64,000 nt of DNA, taken from Edaphochlamys debaryana (taxonomy: Eukaryota; Chlorophyta; Chlorophyceae; Chlamydomonadales). The DNA is taken from the NCBI GenBank assembly GCA_016858145.1, contig JAEHOE010000002.1, positions 2,790,001-2,854,000 of the forward strand. Reading direction: 5' to 3'. Under the pieces are notes generated by a model. That model made no database searches. It was not told the DNA's origin and worked only from the letters and a program-made list of their open reading frames with translations. A program made the position numbers and the translations under genes. Positions 20,901 to 33,100 of this stretch are shown piece after piece. Each line of letters begins with the position of its first letter. Position 1 is the stretch's first letter.

Positions 20901-22936
20901 CCGCCGCCCATACCGCCGCCGGCACCACCGCTGGCGCCACCCATGCCACCCTGGGCCTGACCTGCTCCGGCACAAACAGCAAACGGGGAGCCGCAACGAC
21001 AAAGAGCCGCCGGCGGGCAACGGGCTTTATCCTTGTCTCGAGAGCGTCGAAAACAGCCTTGCGGCGCGGCACGGACCGCCCCTGCCTCCTGGACACACAC
21101 GCCAGACAGCCCGACCGTGCTGCAAAGGGACAGCGTCAGCGTCTAGACAACAATCGTGGGGTGGCGGCGGCACACTAGCTCAGCGCGACCCTCGTGCGCG
21201 TCCGACCCAGATCAGTTCCAACCCAGATCATCCCATGCAAGCCAACCCAGATCAGCCCGTGCGAAGCTAATGCCAAGCATTGAGGGCGGCGGCGACGGCC
21301 AGGGGCTCAGTGGCGCTGACCCAGATCAGCGCGGCCTTCGTTTCGGCAGCAAGCGGCGTCTCGCCTCGCCTCACATGCGCTAGCCCGTGCACCTCACCTG
21401 TGCCAAGCCTACGCCGGCTTTGCAGCTACCTGCGACGGCCCGCAACAGGCCTACCCGACCCGGCGAGTCCAACTGCCCGGTCCCAGTCACTAGGGAACTG
21501 CTCCCGCCCGGCACCGCCCGGGACCTTGCGCCAGCCAAGAACCTTTGGCGTCTCGGATGCGTACAGCGGCCCTCAGCCGGTGCCAGCGCTCACCCCAATC
21601 CTACCAGAGCCAACGCAAGCGCTGGCCGCTCCGCTCCGAACCGTCCCAACCGACCCAGCCGCCAGCACATACCATATAGGCTTCCATCGTTGCCGCCCAT
21701 GCCGCCTCCGCCGCCGGCTCCAAACATGCCGCCGCCCATACCGCCACCCATGCCCCCGCTCGCCAGCTTCTTGGCTGCAGAGGGCCCGTCGCCTCCGCCC
21801 ATGCCCCCAACGGCATTGTCCTGGTCCAGACGCACGTAGATGGTCCGCCCGGACATCTGCAAAACCACCGCACGAAAAGCGCCGGAGCAACGCCACGGGC
21901 GGAAACCGGCAGCCCGCCAACGTAAGAACAGCAGTAGATAGCAGCCGACAGCAAATGCACGACCGAAATGGAAAGAGCGGCAGCAAGGAGCGCAACGCAA
22001 AGCAGTGGCTGACCCCGCGAGCACTGACGCCAGCAGCAGGCACCCAGCCACCGGCCTGCGGTTGCCGCCGCGGTCGTGAGCTGGACGTCGGAGACGCTGA
22101 CACACCTGGGTGCCGTTGAATAGGTTGATGGCGTTTAGCGCCTGGTCAGCTGTCTCAAACTCAACCACACCGCAGCCCTGCAGCGCGCAGGATGGCGTGG
22201 TTGAGGGGAGAGAGCCGAGCGTGAGTCAAGCTGCATGAACCGTAAGAGCGCTCTGCACCAGCCACGCCCGTGGTCTCCCTCTTCAGCTGAAACCGTCCTT
22301 ATCCACCCCAGTTCATCCCGTCTCCAGGAAGCAGTGCTGTGAAAGCTCGGCGGCTGGGCGGCGTGTGTGGGTGGGCGGCCTGTGTGGCGATGCTGGTCAG
22401 CGCGCACCGCACCAGACGTGCCCACCTTCGAGGTACCCTTCTCCTTGTCCTTCATGACACCCGCGTACACGACTGCGGAGTGGGGGCAGGGGGCCTGCGG
22501 ATCGAGCCTAGCCGAGGGGTGCCGCGTTCGTGGCGGGTTTGGTCACGCGGCGACATGCGTGCCCACGCGGACCAAACTCCCTTGCCGCCAAATCCCGAAC
22601 CTAGAGTCTCAAAGGGTTCGCACGTATGCCAGTTGCAGCACGGTTCCTGGTGCCCAGGGCTGTGTCGCCCGTCCGAGAAGCGCGCCATTGAACCCACCAG
22701 TGCCCGCGGTCCTGAAGTAGCGCTTAAGCTCCTGCCAGTCCACGTTGAAGGGCAGACCCGCCACGAATACCTTCTTCACGCCGTCTCCACCTGCGAGGAA
22801 GAACCTCACGCCGTCAACGTCGCGCGCTGGCCATGCCGCGCCGAGCTCCCAGCGCCTCACCCTCGTCCTCGCGGCCGCGCTTCCGCATGCCTCCAAAGTC
22901 GCCCATGCCCCCGCCCATCATGCCTCCGCCCATCAT
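17928..22936 (-). CDS. hnRNP M-like RNA-binding protein with three RRMs
   Basis: Thirteen exons: 22936-22861, 22790-22698, 22472-22426, 22177-22106, 21856-21673, 20961-20513, 20303-20115, 19937-19677, 19441-19394, 19119-19027, 18832-18593, 18318-18145, 17993-17928. All phases agree; 663 residues. RRM1 is at about 31-105 (RNP2 VFVAGL, RNP1 KGCGVVEF), RRM2 at about 440-517 (LFVSNL, KGCGIVEF) and RRM3 at about 585-660 (IVVHGL, KGWGTVLF). RRM1 and RRM2 are split by introns at equivalent places. Residues about 110-440 are Gly/Met/Pro-rich, with many GGGMGG and GGPMGG units and an Ala/Asn/Met stretch. Three RRMs around a Gly/Met-rich linker resemble metazoan hnRNP M; yeast Gbp2-type proteins are another possible relation. 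Likely nuclear, acting in mRNA processing or export. Start chosen at the first of two adjacent ATGs. Head to head with the glucosidase II beta gene. Confidence 0.9.
18408..18426 (-). repeat. copy of RRM gene exon 12 5' edge in intron 11
   Basis: 18 of 19 bp match 18305-18323, the acceptor and first codons of the third RRM exon. Offset 103 bp. The AG is preserved. Confidence 0.85.
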
Positions 22937-23234
22937 TTTGCTCGGGAGGTTTCTATTTGGGGCGGATGCCCGCCGAAGTAGCGATCGTGGTGCGCGCTGT
23001 CCAGTGCAGCGGGTAGGGTCAAGGTTGAGTGAGTGAGTAAGGAGTACTGAGCCGTCTAAGGCGGTCTGGTATTGCTTTTGGGACGCCGGGGCGCGAGGGG
23101 AGGGCATGAGGGCATGCAGGCAGCGTGTCCGGCAACAGGGCACCTGCGAGCTCAAAACAACACCTGCAGCCGGCGACTTAGAGGAAGGCCACGGCAGCAA
23201 AGAGCATGTTTTAGCTAGAAGAAACACGCCAAAA
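22937..23234. promoter_or_regulatory. shared divergent promoter, RRM gene / glucosidase II beta
   Basis: 298 bp separate two oppositely oriented start codons, so both promoters and 5' UTRs must fit here unless upstream non-coding exons exist. No TATA box or other core element is certain. Confidence 0.6.
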
Positions 23235-26200
23235 ATGGGTGCACTCTTTGCTCTCGTGCTCGTGGGCCTTGCCCTTGCGCAAGGCCACGCAGCAACGATC
23301 CGTGGCATGAACCCAGACCTAGCATCGCATTACACTGGAGCGGGCGGCACATTCGCCTGCATCACCGGGGGCAAGAAAATCCCCTTTGAGCGTGTCAACG
23401 ACGATTACTGCGACTGCGCGGATGGTAGCGACGAGCCAGGTGGGGCCTGGGAGGAGGACCTCAGCTGGAAACGGCCCGAGATCGCGCGCTGAATGTCGGG
23501 GTGTGTGTGCCGCAGGCACTTCGGCGTGCCACAACGGCGTCTTCTACTGCCGTAACCTGGGGCACGAGCCCCGCCTGCTGGCGTCTCCATTCGTGGACGA
23601 CGGTATCTGCGGTAAGCTGAGTCTCGCGAATTCTCCCCTCCGCGAGCCCGCAAGAGGCACTGCTATACTTCCGAGCGCCAGCCAGGGCCTCACCAAGCCC
23701 CCCATAACCCTCCAGATTGCTGCGATGGTGCGGATGAGGCTAAGGGCAAGTGCGGAAACAGGTGCCTGGAGGCTGGCGCTGTGCATCGCGAGGCCCTGAA
23801 GGCCAAGATTGCACAGTATGAGCAGGCGCTGTTCACAAAGGCGGGCTACATCACGAAGGCAGCCAACTTCAAGCAGGAGCTGCAGCTGAAGGCGGGCACC
23901 ATCGCCGAAGACATCGCCAAGCAGACTGAGGTCGTGGCCAAGGCCAAGGGTGAGCCTGCCTCGGGCCTTGCCGCGCCGTGCCTCGGTGTGTCCTGCTCCG
24001 CCAGCTCTCCCTCGGGGTGCCGGGGCGCTTTCTCTGCGTTCAGCGCGTGTGTCGTCAACCGCCACCGTTATAACCCGTGCCGTACATGTACGCCCCCGCC
24101 GCAGCTGAGCTTGACGTCCTGGAGAAGGCGGAGTCGGACCGCATCGCCGCGGAGGAGGCGAAGCGTGCTGCTGATGCGCAGGCCGCGGAGGCCGCTCTCC
24201 AGGCGCAGGCGGACGCCGCCGAGGCTGCCAAGGCGGCCGCGGAAAAGGCAGCTGCCGACGCCGCCGCCAACCCGGAGCTCGCAACGGGGGCTGATGCCCA
24301 CCAGGAGCGGAAGCTTGGGGAGGAGGCCAAGCCAGAGCACGTGAGTAGTGTTGTTAGATGTTGGCGTGTAGGCGGGCTAGTGCTGTCTCGGGGCGGGGAT
24401 TGGAGGGTGCAGCAGCGTCGACCTTCCACGCACGGCCGCCCTGCGTGCCTTCAGGCTCGCGACCGGGGCCTGAGGCTGCGGAAGGTTCAGCCGGATATAC
24501 TGCTGCCCATGATCACAACAGCCACCCTTGTGGGGTTGTTGCTGTTCGCAGTATGGGTCGCGCTAAGGTAAAGCCGCCCTTGGGAGCATCGCCAAGAGGC
24601 TAGGCAGGAAGCTTGTAGTCGGCCCCGTGCAGCATGGCGCATGTGTTGTGACCGATAGCCCACGCTGCCCCGTTTGTGGTCAAGTGTTGGCACGCTAGCA
24701 AGCCATAACTAGCGCTTTGGCCTCCTGAACTGCATGCATTCACGGCATCAGGCAAGGACCCACACGCCAGGACCCCCCTGCAGCCGTAATGACCCGCACC
24801 CTGCGGCTGCCCGTTGCAGGAGGAGACCCCGGAGGAGAGGGGACGTCGAATCGCTTCGCAGTGGACCCATGACCCCGAGGCAGCGGGCGTTCCGGTGAGG
24901 GCGGCAGCAGTGGGGCTTCCTGCAAGCCACCTGCGGCTGCCCTTGCCTGGCCCCAAACGCCCTCACCATTTGTGCCGTCGGCTGCTGCCCTCTCGCCTGG
25001 AGGGGTTCCCAGCAGCGGGATCCCAATCCCTCCCATGCAGGTGTGCTTGCCCTGGCTGGGCTTGAGCCCTAATTGCCCTTGCCCCGTGCGTCCGCAGGCC
25101 TCGAATGTAGAGGGCGAGGAGGGCGAGGACGGCGAGCATCACCACGGGGACTACGCGCAGGACCAGCACCACGACGGCGAGGAGTGGCACGACGACGACC
25201 ACCTGGACGACCCGCTGTCTACGGGTGGGTGCGGGGGCTTGCAGGGCGGGGGGCGGGTTGCGGGGTCGTGCAGGGCGGCCAAGGATGGGCGGAGCGCCGG
25301 GTGAAGCGCTGCACGGCAAGCGGCAGGGAAGGACTGTTGCGGTGCAGAGATGTCGACAGCAAGGCCGGCTTCACGGTCAAGGCACAACGTTGCATGCATG
25401 CGCTCATCCTGCGCAACCGGTTAGGATCAGGCCAGCCTTTCAGATCAGTGTCAGATTCCTCAGCGGGTCGCAGTCACCGACCATGACCTCCGGTGTTTCG
25501 CCGGCCGGCCCACAGAGGGCGCGGCGGCGGCGGCGGCGGCTGCGAAGGGCGAGCGGCGGGATGGGCTAAAGCGGCCCATGCCTGGGGAGCAGTCGGAGTG
25601 GGAGGACCTCATGATGTTCTTCGAATTGATCAAGGAGTGGGCCGCCGGGTGGTGGCAGACGCTGTCCACGATCTGGTCCAAGGGCATTCGCGAGGACGTG
25701 ATGAAGTACCGAGAGCAGCGGGCGGCGCGTGCCAGGCAGATATTCGAGCGGCGGGCCCGGGAGCAGGCAGCGCAGCAGCAGGCAGCGGAGCACGTCGCGG
25801 TGCCGGGGCGGCATAGGGGCCGCGCGGTGTCGCACGCAGGTACACAGGCCCGAAACCCGCGCCGTCGCTCAGACCTTCAGAACCTCTCCGGCACCCTCGC
25901 CCAGCAAATGCATGCGCCGCCTTGCTGCCCCCACACGCTTCTGCTCCTCTTTCCTGAACCCCGGCACGCTCCGCTCCGCCCTCGCGCCCTGCAGACACCA
26001 CGGGCACGCCCCTGGGCGAGGCCCGCAACCGCGCCCACCAGGCGCAGCACGACCTGGACCGCCTCAAGAAGGACGAGGAGAACATTGCGCTCTTCCTGCG
26101 CGGCAACCTCAACTTCGGCCCCGACGATATGTTCCTCGCCTTCCACGACTCCTGCTTCACGAGCCACCAGACGCGCTGGACGTACGAGGCCTGCTTCTTC

Positions 26201-26527
26201 CACAAAGCCACGCAGCGTGAGGGCCACCAGGCGCCCGTGACCGTTGGCCGTTGGTACGGCTTCTCGGAGGACTACAAGGTCGCGCACTTCACGGGCGGCG
26301 ACGAGTGCTGGAACGTCGGGCCGCGGTCGTTTTCCGTACAGATGTCTTGCGGCATGGAGAACCGGATGTCGGACGGCGAGGAGCCGGCGACGTGCCGCTA
26401 CCAGGCTAAGCTGACCACGCCGGCGCTGTGCACGGAGGCCGAGCTGGACGGGCTGAAGGAGGAGCTGCACAAACTAGAAGAGTTTGAGAAGGAGGTCCGC
26501 GAGAAGATCGCCAAGGACGAGTTGTGA
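23235..26527 (+). CDS. glucosidase II beta subunit (PRKCSH-like), KDEL-ended
   Basis: Regulatory, mannose-binding partner of alpha-glucosidase II, which trims glucose from N-glycans in the ER. Nine exons: 23235-23439, 23516-23611, 23716-23949, 24105-24340, 24455-24550, 24820-24894, 25098-25224, 25516-25839, 25995-26527; 641 residues. Signal peptide at about 1-20 (MGALFALVLVGLALAQ). Two LDL-receptor-A-like modules follow (DYCDCADGSDEPG; CDCCDGADE). Next come an Ala/Glu-rich coiled coil at about 110-255, a hydrophobic segment at about 268-289, a GRRIASQWT segment typical of plant homologues, an acidic His-rich part, a second coil, and a C-terminal MRH (mannose-6-phosphate receptor homology) domain with paired Cys (DSCFTSHQTRWTYEACFF, then GDECW). 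The last four residues are KDEL, the ER retrieval signal. The exon 5 donor at 24550 was chosen because it keeps the conserved frame; the GTAAAG donor at 24568 does not. The internal hydrophobic segment is unusual for this normally soluble protein. Confidence 0.93.
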
Positions 26528-27376
26528 GCGGTGGGAGGTGGTGCTGATGTCGTGTGGGGCGCGCGGGGGGATGGGTGCCGTGTGGGGGCCCGTGTGCAGG
26601 AGGGTAGGAGGTATGAGAGGTGGGGAGCTTCGACATGCTGGGATGTCCGTGCGCAGCTTTCGATGTGCAGTCCTTGAGTTCGGGACTGGCGTGTGCTTGC
26701 CTTGGAGGCGTTGCCTGATGGATGGGATCAGGTGTGATGCAAGTGGTCGTCTAACTTGGGCAGCTGAAGGTGCAGTCTAGTGAACTGCCTTGCTTAGTCA
26801 GGGAGATATTAATCTGGCGCTTTCGAGCAGTATCTGGTGGTTTGGAGGCCGCTGAAGCTGGCGGGGAATGTGCAGATGGCATGTAGCTGCTCGATGGCAT
26901 GTGTCCGACACGCAGGTTTCCAATCCACAGCAGCGCCCTCCAGTCCAGACCGCAAGCATCCTCACAAGTGGCGGAGCAAGGGGGCAGATGGGGTTTGGGT
27001 GCTGCAGCTCCATCCTGGGTGCCGCGGAGCTCCATCGCGGAAGACTGCGGGTCGGTGACCCAGAGGCCAGAGGACAGCCGGTGCCGGCAGGCTTGCCCAA
27101 CGCTTTCAATGGGAAGGGACAGCATGTTTAGAGTCGTTGACGCTCGGGGGCTAGCGCTGCAGCCGCAGGTGCGGGAAGCGGAGATGCCGGCTGAGTCCGC
27201 ATCCAAAGCCTCTTCCGACGTCTTAAGGAGCTCTGCGCCCCAACTTCCCTGAACGCAATATACATTCGCTCAACATACACGAAATACGTCTCAAGACCCG
27301 AACCACAGCTATCTTGCGTTCCGATATCGGCAGCAGCCGAAAGCCCTTCTGCTCGCTCAAACCCCAGCCCGTCGCC
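26528..27376. other. 3' region of glucosidase II beta and 5' flank of next gene
   Basis: No coding sequence recognised and no TGTAA seen. The two genes are in tandem, so the region holds a terminator and a promoter; the border cannot be placed. Confidence 0.4.
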
Positions 27377-28327
27377 ATGGCAGCTCTCGGTCTCCGCACA
27401 GCTCTTGGAGCGCATCACCTGCACCGAGGAAGCCATGGAGCCCCGACCCGAGGTGCGTTCGGGGCGCCGTCGCCGATGCTGAGTCGAGAGCGACTTGAAC
27501 CTGCCTGGGCCTTTCCTGGGCCTTGATGCTCCATGTTCCTCACGAGCACGTTCCCGGTGGGCTTCACCAGTTTCAGGATGCAGAGCTGGCCCTCACTTGC
27601 GCGCGCCCGCGCCCCCCCGCTGCAGGCGCCGCGACCTGTCGCCCACGGGACGTCCACCTCTGCTCTTACCGTGCACGCATTGAGGATATGGAGCAAACGA
27701 GGGGTGAGACGGTGTCGCAGGGCTGTTGCGGGGGCTCAGCGACTGTAGTAGGGGCGGTCGACTCTAGGCTCGAGCTTCGGGCGCCTGGGTGTGAGCTTGA
27801 TGTCACACGGTCGCAGGTGTTAGGGCCGGGCAGCTGCTGCGTCCAAACGGACCTGTTTCTCGGCGTCGCGCGCCAACGCATGCATGACCCTTTCGGCGCG
27901 CCCCCGGGGCCGTGCTTGCTTCGGGAGTCTTGTGATGATGTGGCGGTGTTCTCAGCTACTTTGCCTCAAAGACTGCTAGCCTCTCATACGTGACCTGGCT
28001 GACCCGTGACACGTTCGCCCCTCGGACTGCCGACCTTCGGCTTCTCCGGCTCTCGCGCCCTCCCCCTCGCCCTTGACACCTCCCGTCCCCTTTCAACCTC
28101 CCTTCGCAGAGTACAAGGTCCGCAAGCTGGCAGAAATCCTGCACACGGAGCCTGACGTGGCCGCTTACTTGGTTCGCATGCGCCCGGGCCTGCTGGTGCC
28201 GCCCGGGGGCATGGATTACTACCAGCAGAGGGTCCAGACACTCGCAGCCCGGCATGGCGTGTCCCACCAGCAGGCGGCAGCCATGGCGCTGGCAAACCCC
28301 TCGCTGCTGTTCAGCAGCTCCGCATGA
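27377..28327 (+). CDS. small mTERF-like protein
   Basis: Three exons in phase (27377-27452, 27626-27703, 28110-28327) give 123 residues. The start codon is in a GCCATGG context. The last exon carries two copies of an mTERF-like helical pattern: KLAEILHTEPDVAAYLV followed by RMRPGLL, and RVQTLAARHGVSHQQAA followed by LANPSLLF. In mTERF proteins such repeats bind organelle nucleic acid and act in mitochondrial or plastid gene expression. The N-terminus, rich in Ala, Arg, His and Gly, could be a targeting peptide. Full mTERF proteins have many more repeats, so this is either a mini-family member or a fragment. Exon 2 is supported only by splice sites and phase and is less certain than exon 3. 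Confidence 0.6.
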
Positions 28328-30188
28328 GGCGGTCTCAGAGGCACAGCGTTGTGACGGGCGCGGCTCCCATGTGGGTCGCGGCCCACATGGGCGGAGTTTC
28401 GACAACGTCGGGAGGCAGCCGCGCCCCCCACCTGCCTCGCCTGTGTTGGCGAGCAGGGGATTATAAAGCAGGATGTCGGATGAGGTGGCGTTACAGCTTG
28501 GCGCGGTGGCAGGGCCGCGCACACGGAAGAGCGGTTGGCTCGCCCTGTGTGGGTGGGCCGCCACAACACATGTTGGCTTTGGCTTGTATGGGGAGGTGGT
28601 GAATCCGAAGGCGGCGTACGTAGCAGTAGCAGCTTCAGCGTTTCACCAAGGTAGCATAAAACATCTTAAGACCAGTTGACCGCACCGTGAGCGGGATCTG
28701 GGATGCAAGCAAGCCAACAACATATCTACTTTCCTGTTGTATTTGAATCGAGCGCTTCCTTTGAGGCCGCCATTGTACGGTATCTGAGGGGGCGCCCAGT
28801 CTTTTTGGCGCGATTTGTATGTGTGTGAGTGAGACGGCCGGGCCTGTGTTGGCCGTGTGTCGGCTACGGCCCGCGTTGTTCCTGTACAGGCCAATCGAGA
28901 GGCATGCGAGGTAGTACCAGTATCGTAAAGACCGCTCGAGGCTACTGGCGTATGCGCATCTCTTGAGAGTCAGCAGCTCGTATGATCTGGGATACGCCGG
29001 GTGCGTCCGTTTCGGCCCCGGAGTTGATGCTGCGAGAGTGTGCGATTACGCGTGTGTGGTGCGTCATGGTGTTTCCCAGAAAGAGAAGAGAAGAAACAAC
29101 ACGTTGTGCGAGAGGCCAAGTCCATAGACCCATGGCCACTCTGGCGTTCCCTCTATTCTCTCCTTCTATATCTGGTAAAAATGGTCTGAAAAGGAACAAG
29201 GGTGTCTGTCCCTCCTCAGGACAGGGAAAAGGGCTGAGCCCCAAACCCCGCGAGGCCGGGCAGCACTGTAAATCCGAGGTTTCGATGTCCCTTGCTGAAC
29301 CGAAGAGAAGGCGGAGTGCACATGAGGCAGCTCACAACGAGTGGAGGCGGCCCATGTAGAGGTCCCTCTCAGCTTCACTCCCGGTTGCAATGTCAGCTCA
29401 CACCGATCCCTGTGGTGCTAGCTAGCGTGCTAGCCCTCCTGCTGATGCGTGGAGGAGAGAGAGCTTCAGAACAGCCCTGGAACACCTCACAAGTGTGGGT
29501 GCGGCCGTGCACGCAGAGCACTCACGGGGAGCCCCGACAACAGGGACCCATGTTGCAAGTTCCGCAACCGTCAGGCCAACCGGTCTGGATGCTGCTCCCT
29601 TTGTTAACCCCCGCCATGTCCCTTTCCTTTGGTTCCTTTGGGGCACGCCCCTCGGACCGCCCTTGGCGGCCGCTAGTGTAGTGCTAGCTACATGGCGTGC
29701 AGCCTGTGACCCTGTGTAACACGGACAAGGGCATCAGCCGTGCACTCCACACGGGCCGTGGGCCAAAGGGACCCGGCTACCCGGGGGCTACGCCGGCGGC
29801 ACACCGGCCCCCGGCTACCGGTACTGTCACCACACCACGCGCGCCACCGGCCAAGCCAGGCCAAGCCCTCCCCCCAAAAGCCCAACTTCCCTACACCTCA
29901 AAGCCACGACGTCGCAGCTGTGAGTATCCGACGGCTCGGCGAGCCTCGATCCGCATCACCGAAAGCCGTATCCATCCTGACGCAGCATGTAGCGGACAGG
30001 CTACCCCGCCGGGCGGAATTCCGTAGGAGCAAAGCTTCTGACAAGTCTAGACCTGCCTTTTCAGACGCATCTACTCCACAGCACTTCACGACCTTTCACG
30101 ACCTTCGCCCATGAATATTCCTAGACTGCGCTCACCCCCCTACCTCACGGCACCCTTGCCCCCACCCAACACACCCGTGGGCGCACAC
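28328..30188. other. convergent 3' region, no gene recognised
   Basis: Lies between the mTERF-like gene (+) and DCAF1 (-), so it should contain both 3' UTRs. TGTAA occurs on the plus strand at 29268-29272 and 29715-29719, and on the minus strand at 28495-28491. None is close enough to assign. Base composition between about 28.65 and 29.3 kb is lower in GC than the rest. No coding similarity seen. Confidence 0.4.
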
Positions 30189-33100
30189 TCACTCCTCATC
30201 GCTGCTGTCCTCCTCGTCCTCGTCCTCGCCCTCCTCTCCGTCCGCGTCCCCCTCCGTGCCGTCCGCCCCCAACCCTGCCATGTAGGCCCTCAGCTCCTCC
30301 TCCTCCTCCCCCGGCCCCCCCTCCTCCTCCCCTCCCTCTCCCCCCTCCCCTCCCATCTCGACGCTCGATGCATTGTCGGAGTTGTCCGCATTCCCCGAGC
30401 TGCTGTCATCCTCCCCCTCCCCATCCTCCTCCTCCGACTCCTCGCCTTCCTCCTCTTCCCCGTCCCCCTGGAACTCGTCCTCCAGGGCCGCGTATGCGTC
30501 CTCGAGCATTGCCATCCCCACCTCCTCATCCTCCGTGTTGCCCCCACCATCGTCGTCCTCGTCATCCCCCTCGTGATCTTCGTCCATCCCATCCATCCCA
30601 TCCAGGCCCCCCTCCCCGTCCTCGTCCTCGTCCTCCTCGTCATCGTCTCCGCCCAGTACCGCAGCCGCCAGATCCGCGGCCCGCAGCCGTACACCGCCGC
30701 CGCCGCCGCGCCCCCGCCGCGGCGGCGGCATGGGGGATTCGAGATCCGACCCGAAGTCGATCTCCTCATCCTCGTCCTCGTCCTGAAAGGGCATAGCGGG
30801 CGAGGGTGAGGGCTTGCGTGGTGGGCGCGGTTGCGATGCGATGTGGGTCGGGCATGCTTGCCCCCCCGCCTCTCTCCCCTTCTTGCCTCCTCCCCCCCTC
30901 TTGCCTCCCCCCCCCTCACCTCGTCGCTGCTGTCGTCGCTGCTCTCGTCGTCCAGGTCTGAGTCATCGTCCGCGGGCCGCCGCCGCCCCACCTCGAACAC
31001 GCGGGCCGAGGCCGCCAGGGCCTCCTCCGCGCCCACGTCAGCACACACAACCGCCACCAGGGAATCACTGGGCTCGACCTGGGTTTGGGAGGGGGCGGTT
31101 GGTGGTTGGCGGGCGGAAGAAGCGGTTGCCCACCAGGAAGATGGGGTTGGGGCTCAGGGTTTGGTTGGGGCATCAGCGGTTGGGCCCCCCGGGCGCCTTG
31201 GCCCCACGAGACGCCAACTTGCCGAGGTCTGACTATGACACATTCCCTCTCCACCTAACCTAGCAATCGAGCACCGCAACGTGATCAGGGACGGCTTACC
31301 GCCAGGTCCAGCACCACCCGCTCCACGGCCACGGTGGCGATGTCGGCGTACGAGGCCGCATCCAGTGTGCGGAAGGCGGTGTGCAGGGGGTGGCGGGCGC
31401 GGCGGGGGTGGAAGAGCTGTGACAGGGGCTCGTCGGACTGGCGCCGGGACTGGGGGGGGGCGGGGGAGGGGGCGTGGCGGGGTGGGGGGGGGGGAGAAGG
31501 GAGGTGTCAAGTTTGGGTGATGAGTACCGTAGGAGAATCCGGGATCCCGGGGTCCAAACACCGGGCACAGCCGCCCCCCGCTTCCCCTTCCTCGCCCCTG
31601 TCACCCCGTGAGGGCTTCCTACACGGGGTCCCCCCACCCCCCCACCTCCTCTCAGTCTCCCCTCCCCACCCCGCCCCCTCCTCTCAGTCTCCCCCCCTCC
31701 CCCCTCACCGCGTACAGCACGTCCCCCGCCCCGCTGAAGGCCAGCGTGGCTCCGTCCAGGGAGGGCACGGATCGGAGCAGGCGCTGGGATCTCAGATCCC
31801 ACACCTCGGAGTTGAGGATCACCTGACAGGGGGGGTAAGGGATAAGGGGGGGTTGCTCCGTTGTAACGGCGAGGATACAACGAGCTAGGGAGGTAGAAGC
31901 GAGGGGCGGGTCAGGGTGATCAAGTGGTGGTGGGTTCGTGGGAGGAAGCCCAATGGCAAAGCTCAATGCACAGGTGGAGACAAGGTACACCCGTGATCTC
32001 GATCACCGGCTTTGTCCTCCGCCAACCATCACCACCTCTCACCCCCACCCCCCCCGCCTCACCTCCAGGCCGCCCGGGTGGAACGCGCCCGACCCCACGT
32101 CCGTGAACTGATCGAACTGGTGTACGGCAGATCTGGTACGGACGTCGTACAGGCAGTTGCCCCAGAGCAGCAGTTGCCCGCTCGGGCCGAAGCAGGCGGA
32201 GGCGGAGGCGAACGCGTCGCCCCGGCCCCGCCCGCCAGCCCTCCTCAGATCCGCCGCCGCTGCGGCGGCGCCGCCGCGGGCGTGAAATCCCAGCGGGCCG
32301 CCGCCGCCGCCGACCGGCGAGGGCCCGCCGCTGCCGCCGCCGCCGCCGCCGGCCGCCGCCGCCAGGGAGGGCGAGGGCGGGTCCAGTACGGCGATTCGGG
32401 CTGACGTGGCGATGTCGTACAGCAGGGCCTGGCGGGGGGAGGCGGAGCTGACGGCCACTACCTGGGGTGGGGTGGGGTGGGGCGGGAGTATGAAAGGGGT
32501 GGCGGTTTGGGATGGGGTGGGGAGTTGAGCGAAGACAGCAGGAAACGACGGCTGCAAACTGCGGATGCGCAACAATTGCCAGCCCGTTGGCGGGCCCCCC
32601 CAAGCCAAGCCAAGCCAAGCCAAGCAAATGGGCTGACCCCTGTCTGCCGCCCCTGCGTGCCGTCCGGGCCCCCCCCCCAACCTCCCGCCCCACGCCCCAT
32701 ACCCACCTGCGTGCCGTCCGGGCTGAACCGCCCCCGCGTGACGCCCTCCCAGGTGCAGCGCGCCGCGCGGGGCAGCAGCACGCGGTCCGCCGCGTCCGCC
32801 CCCGCCGGGCCCCCGCCCGCCCCCGGGCCATCCCGCTCCGCGAACCCCGACCACAGCTTGACGTCGGTGCGGGAGGAGGAGAGCAGCAGCGGCTGGGGTG
32901 GGGGGGAAGGGGGAGTGGGACGGGTGGGAAGGGGGGGATGGTGTCGGGGGGACGGGTGGGAAGGGTGGAGGGCTGGGCGGATGGGGGCGCAGACAGGCAG
33001 GGCCAACTAGGGAGGGGTGAAGTGAGGAGGGCGCAGAAAGGCCGGGCTAACAATTGTCCGTACCCTATTCTCCGCCAATTCTCTGCCTGCCCCTCCCCTC

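Noticed and set aside
24551..24569. Downstream donor AAG|GTAAAG for glucosidase II beta exon 5
   Set aside because: It leaves phase 2 and puts the next exon in a frame without the conserved GRRIASQW segment; the donor at 24550 keeps it.
24798..24952. Possible exon-edge copy in glucosidase II beta (CTGCGGCTGCCC at 24801 and about 24931)
   Set aside because: The match is short and weaker than the ten listed cases, so it was not counted.
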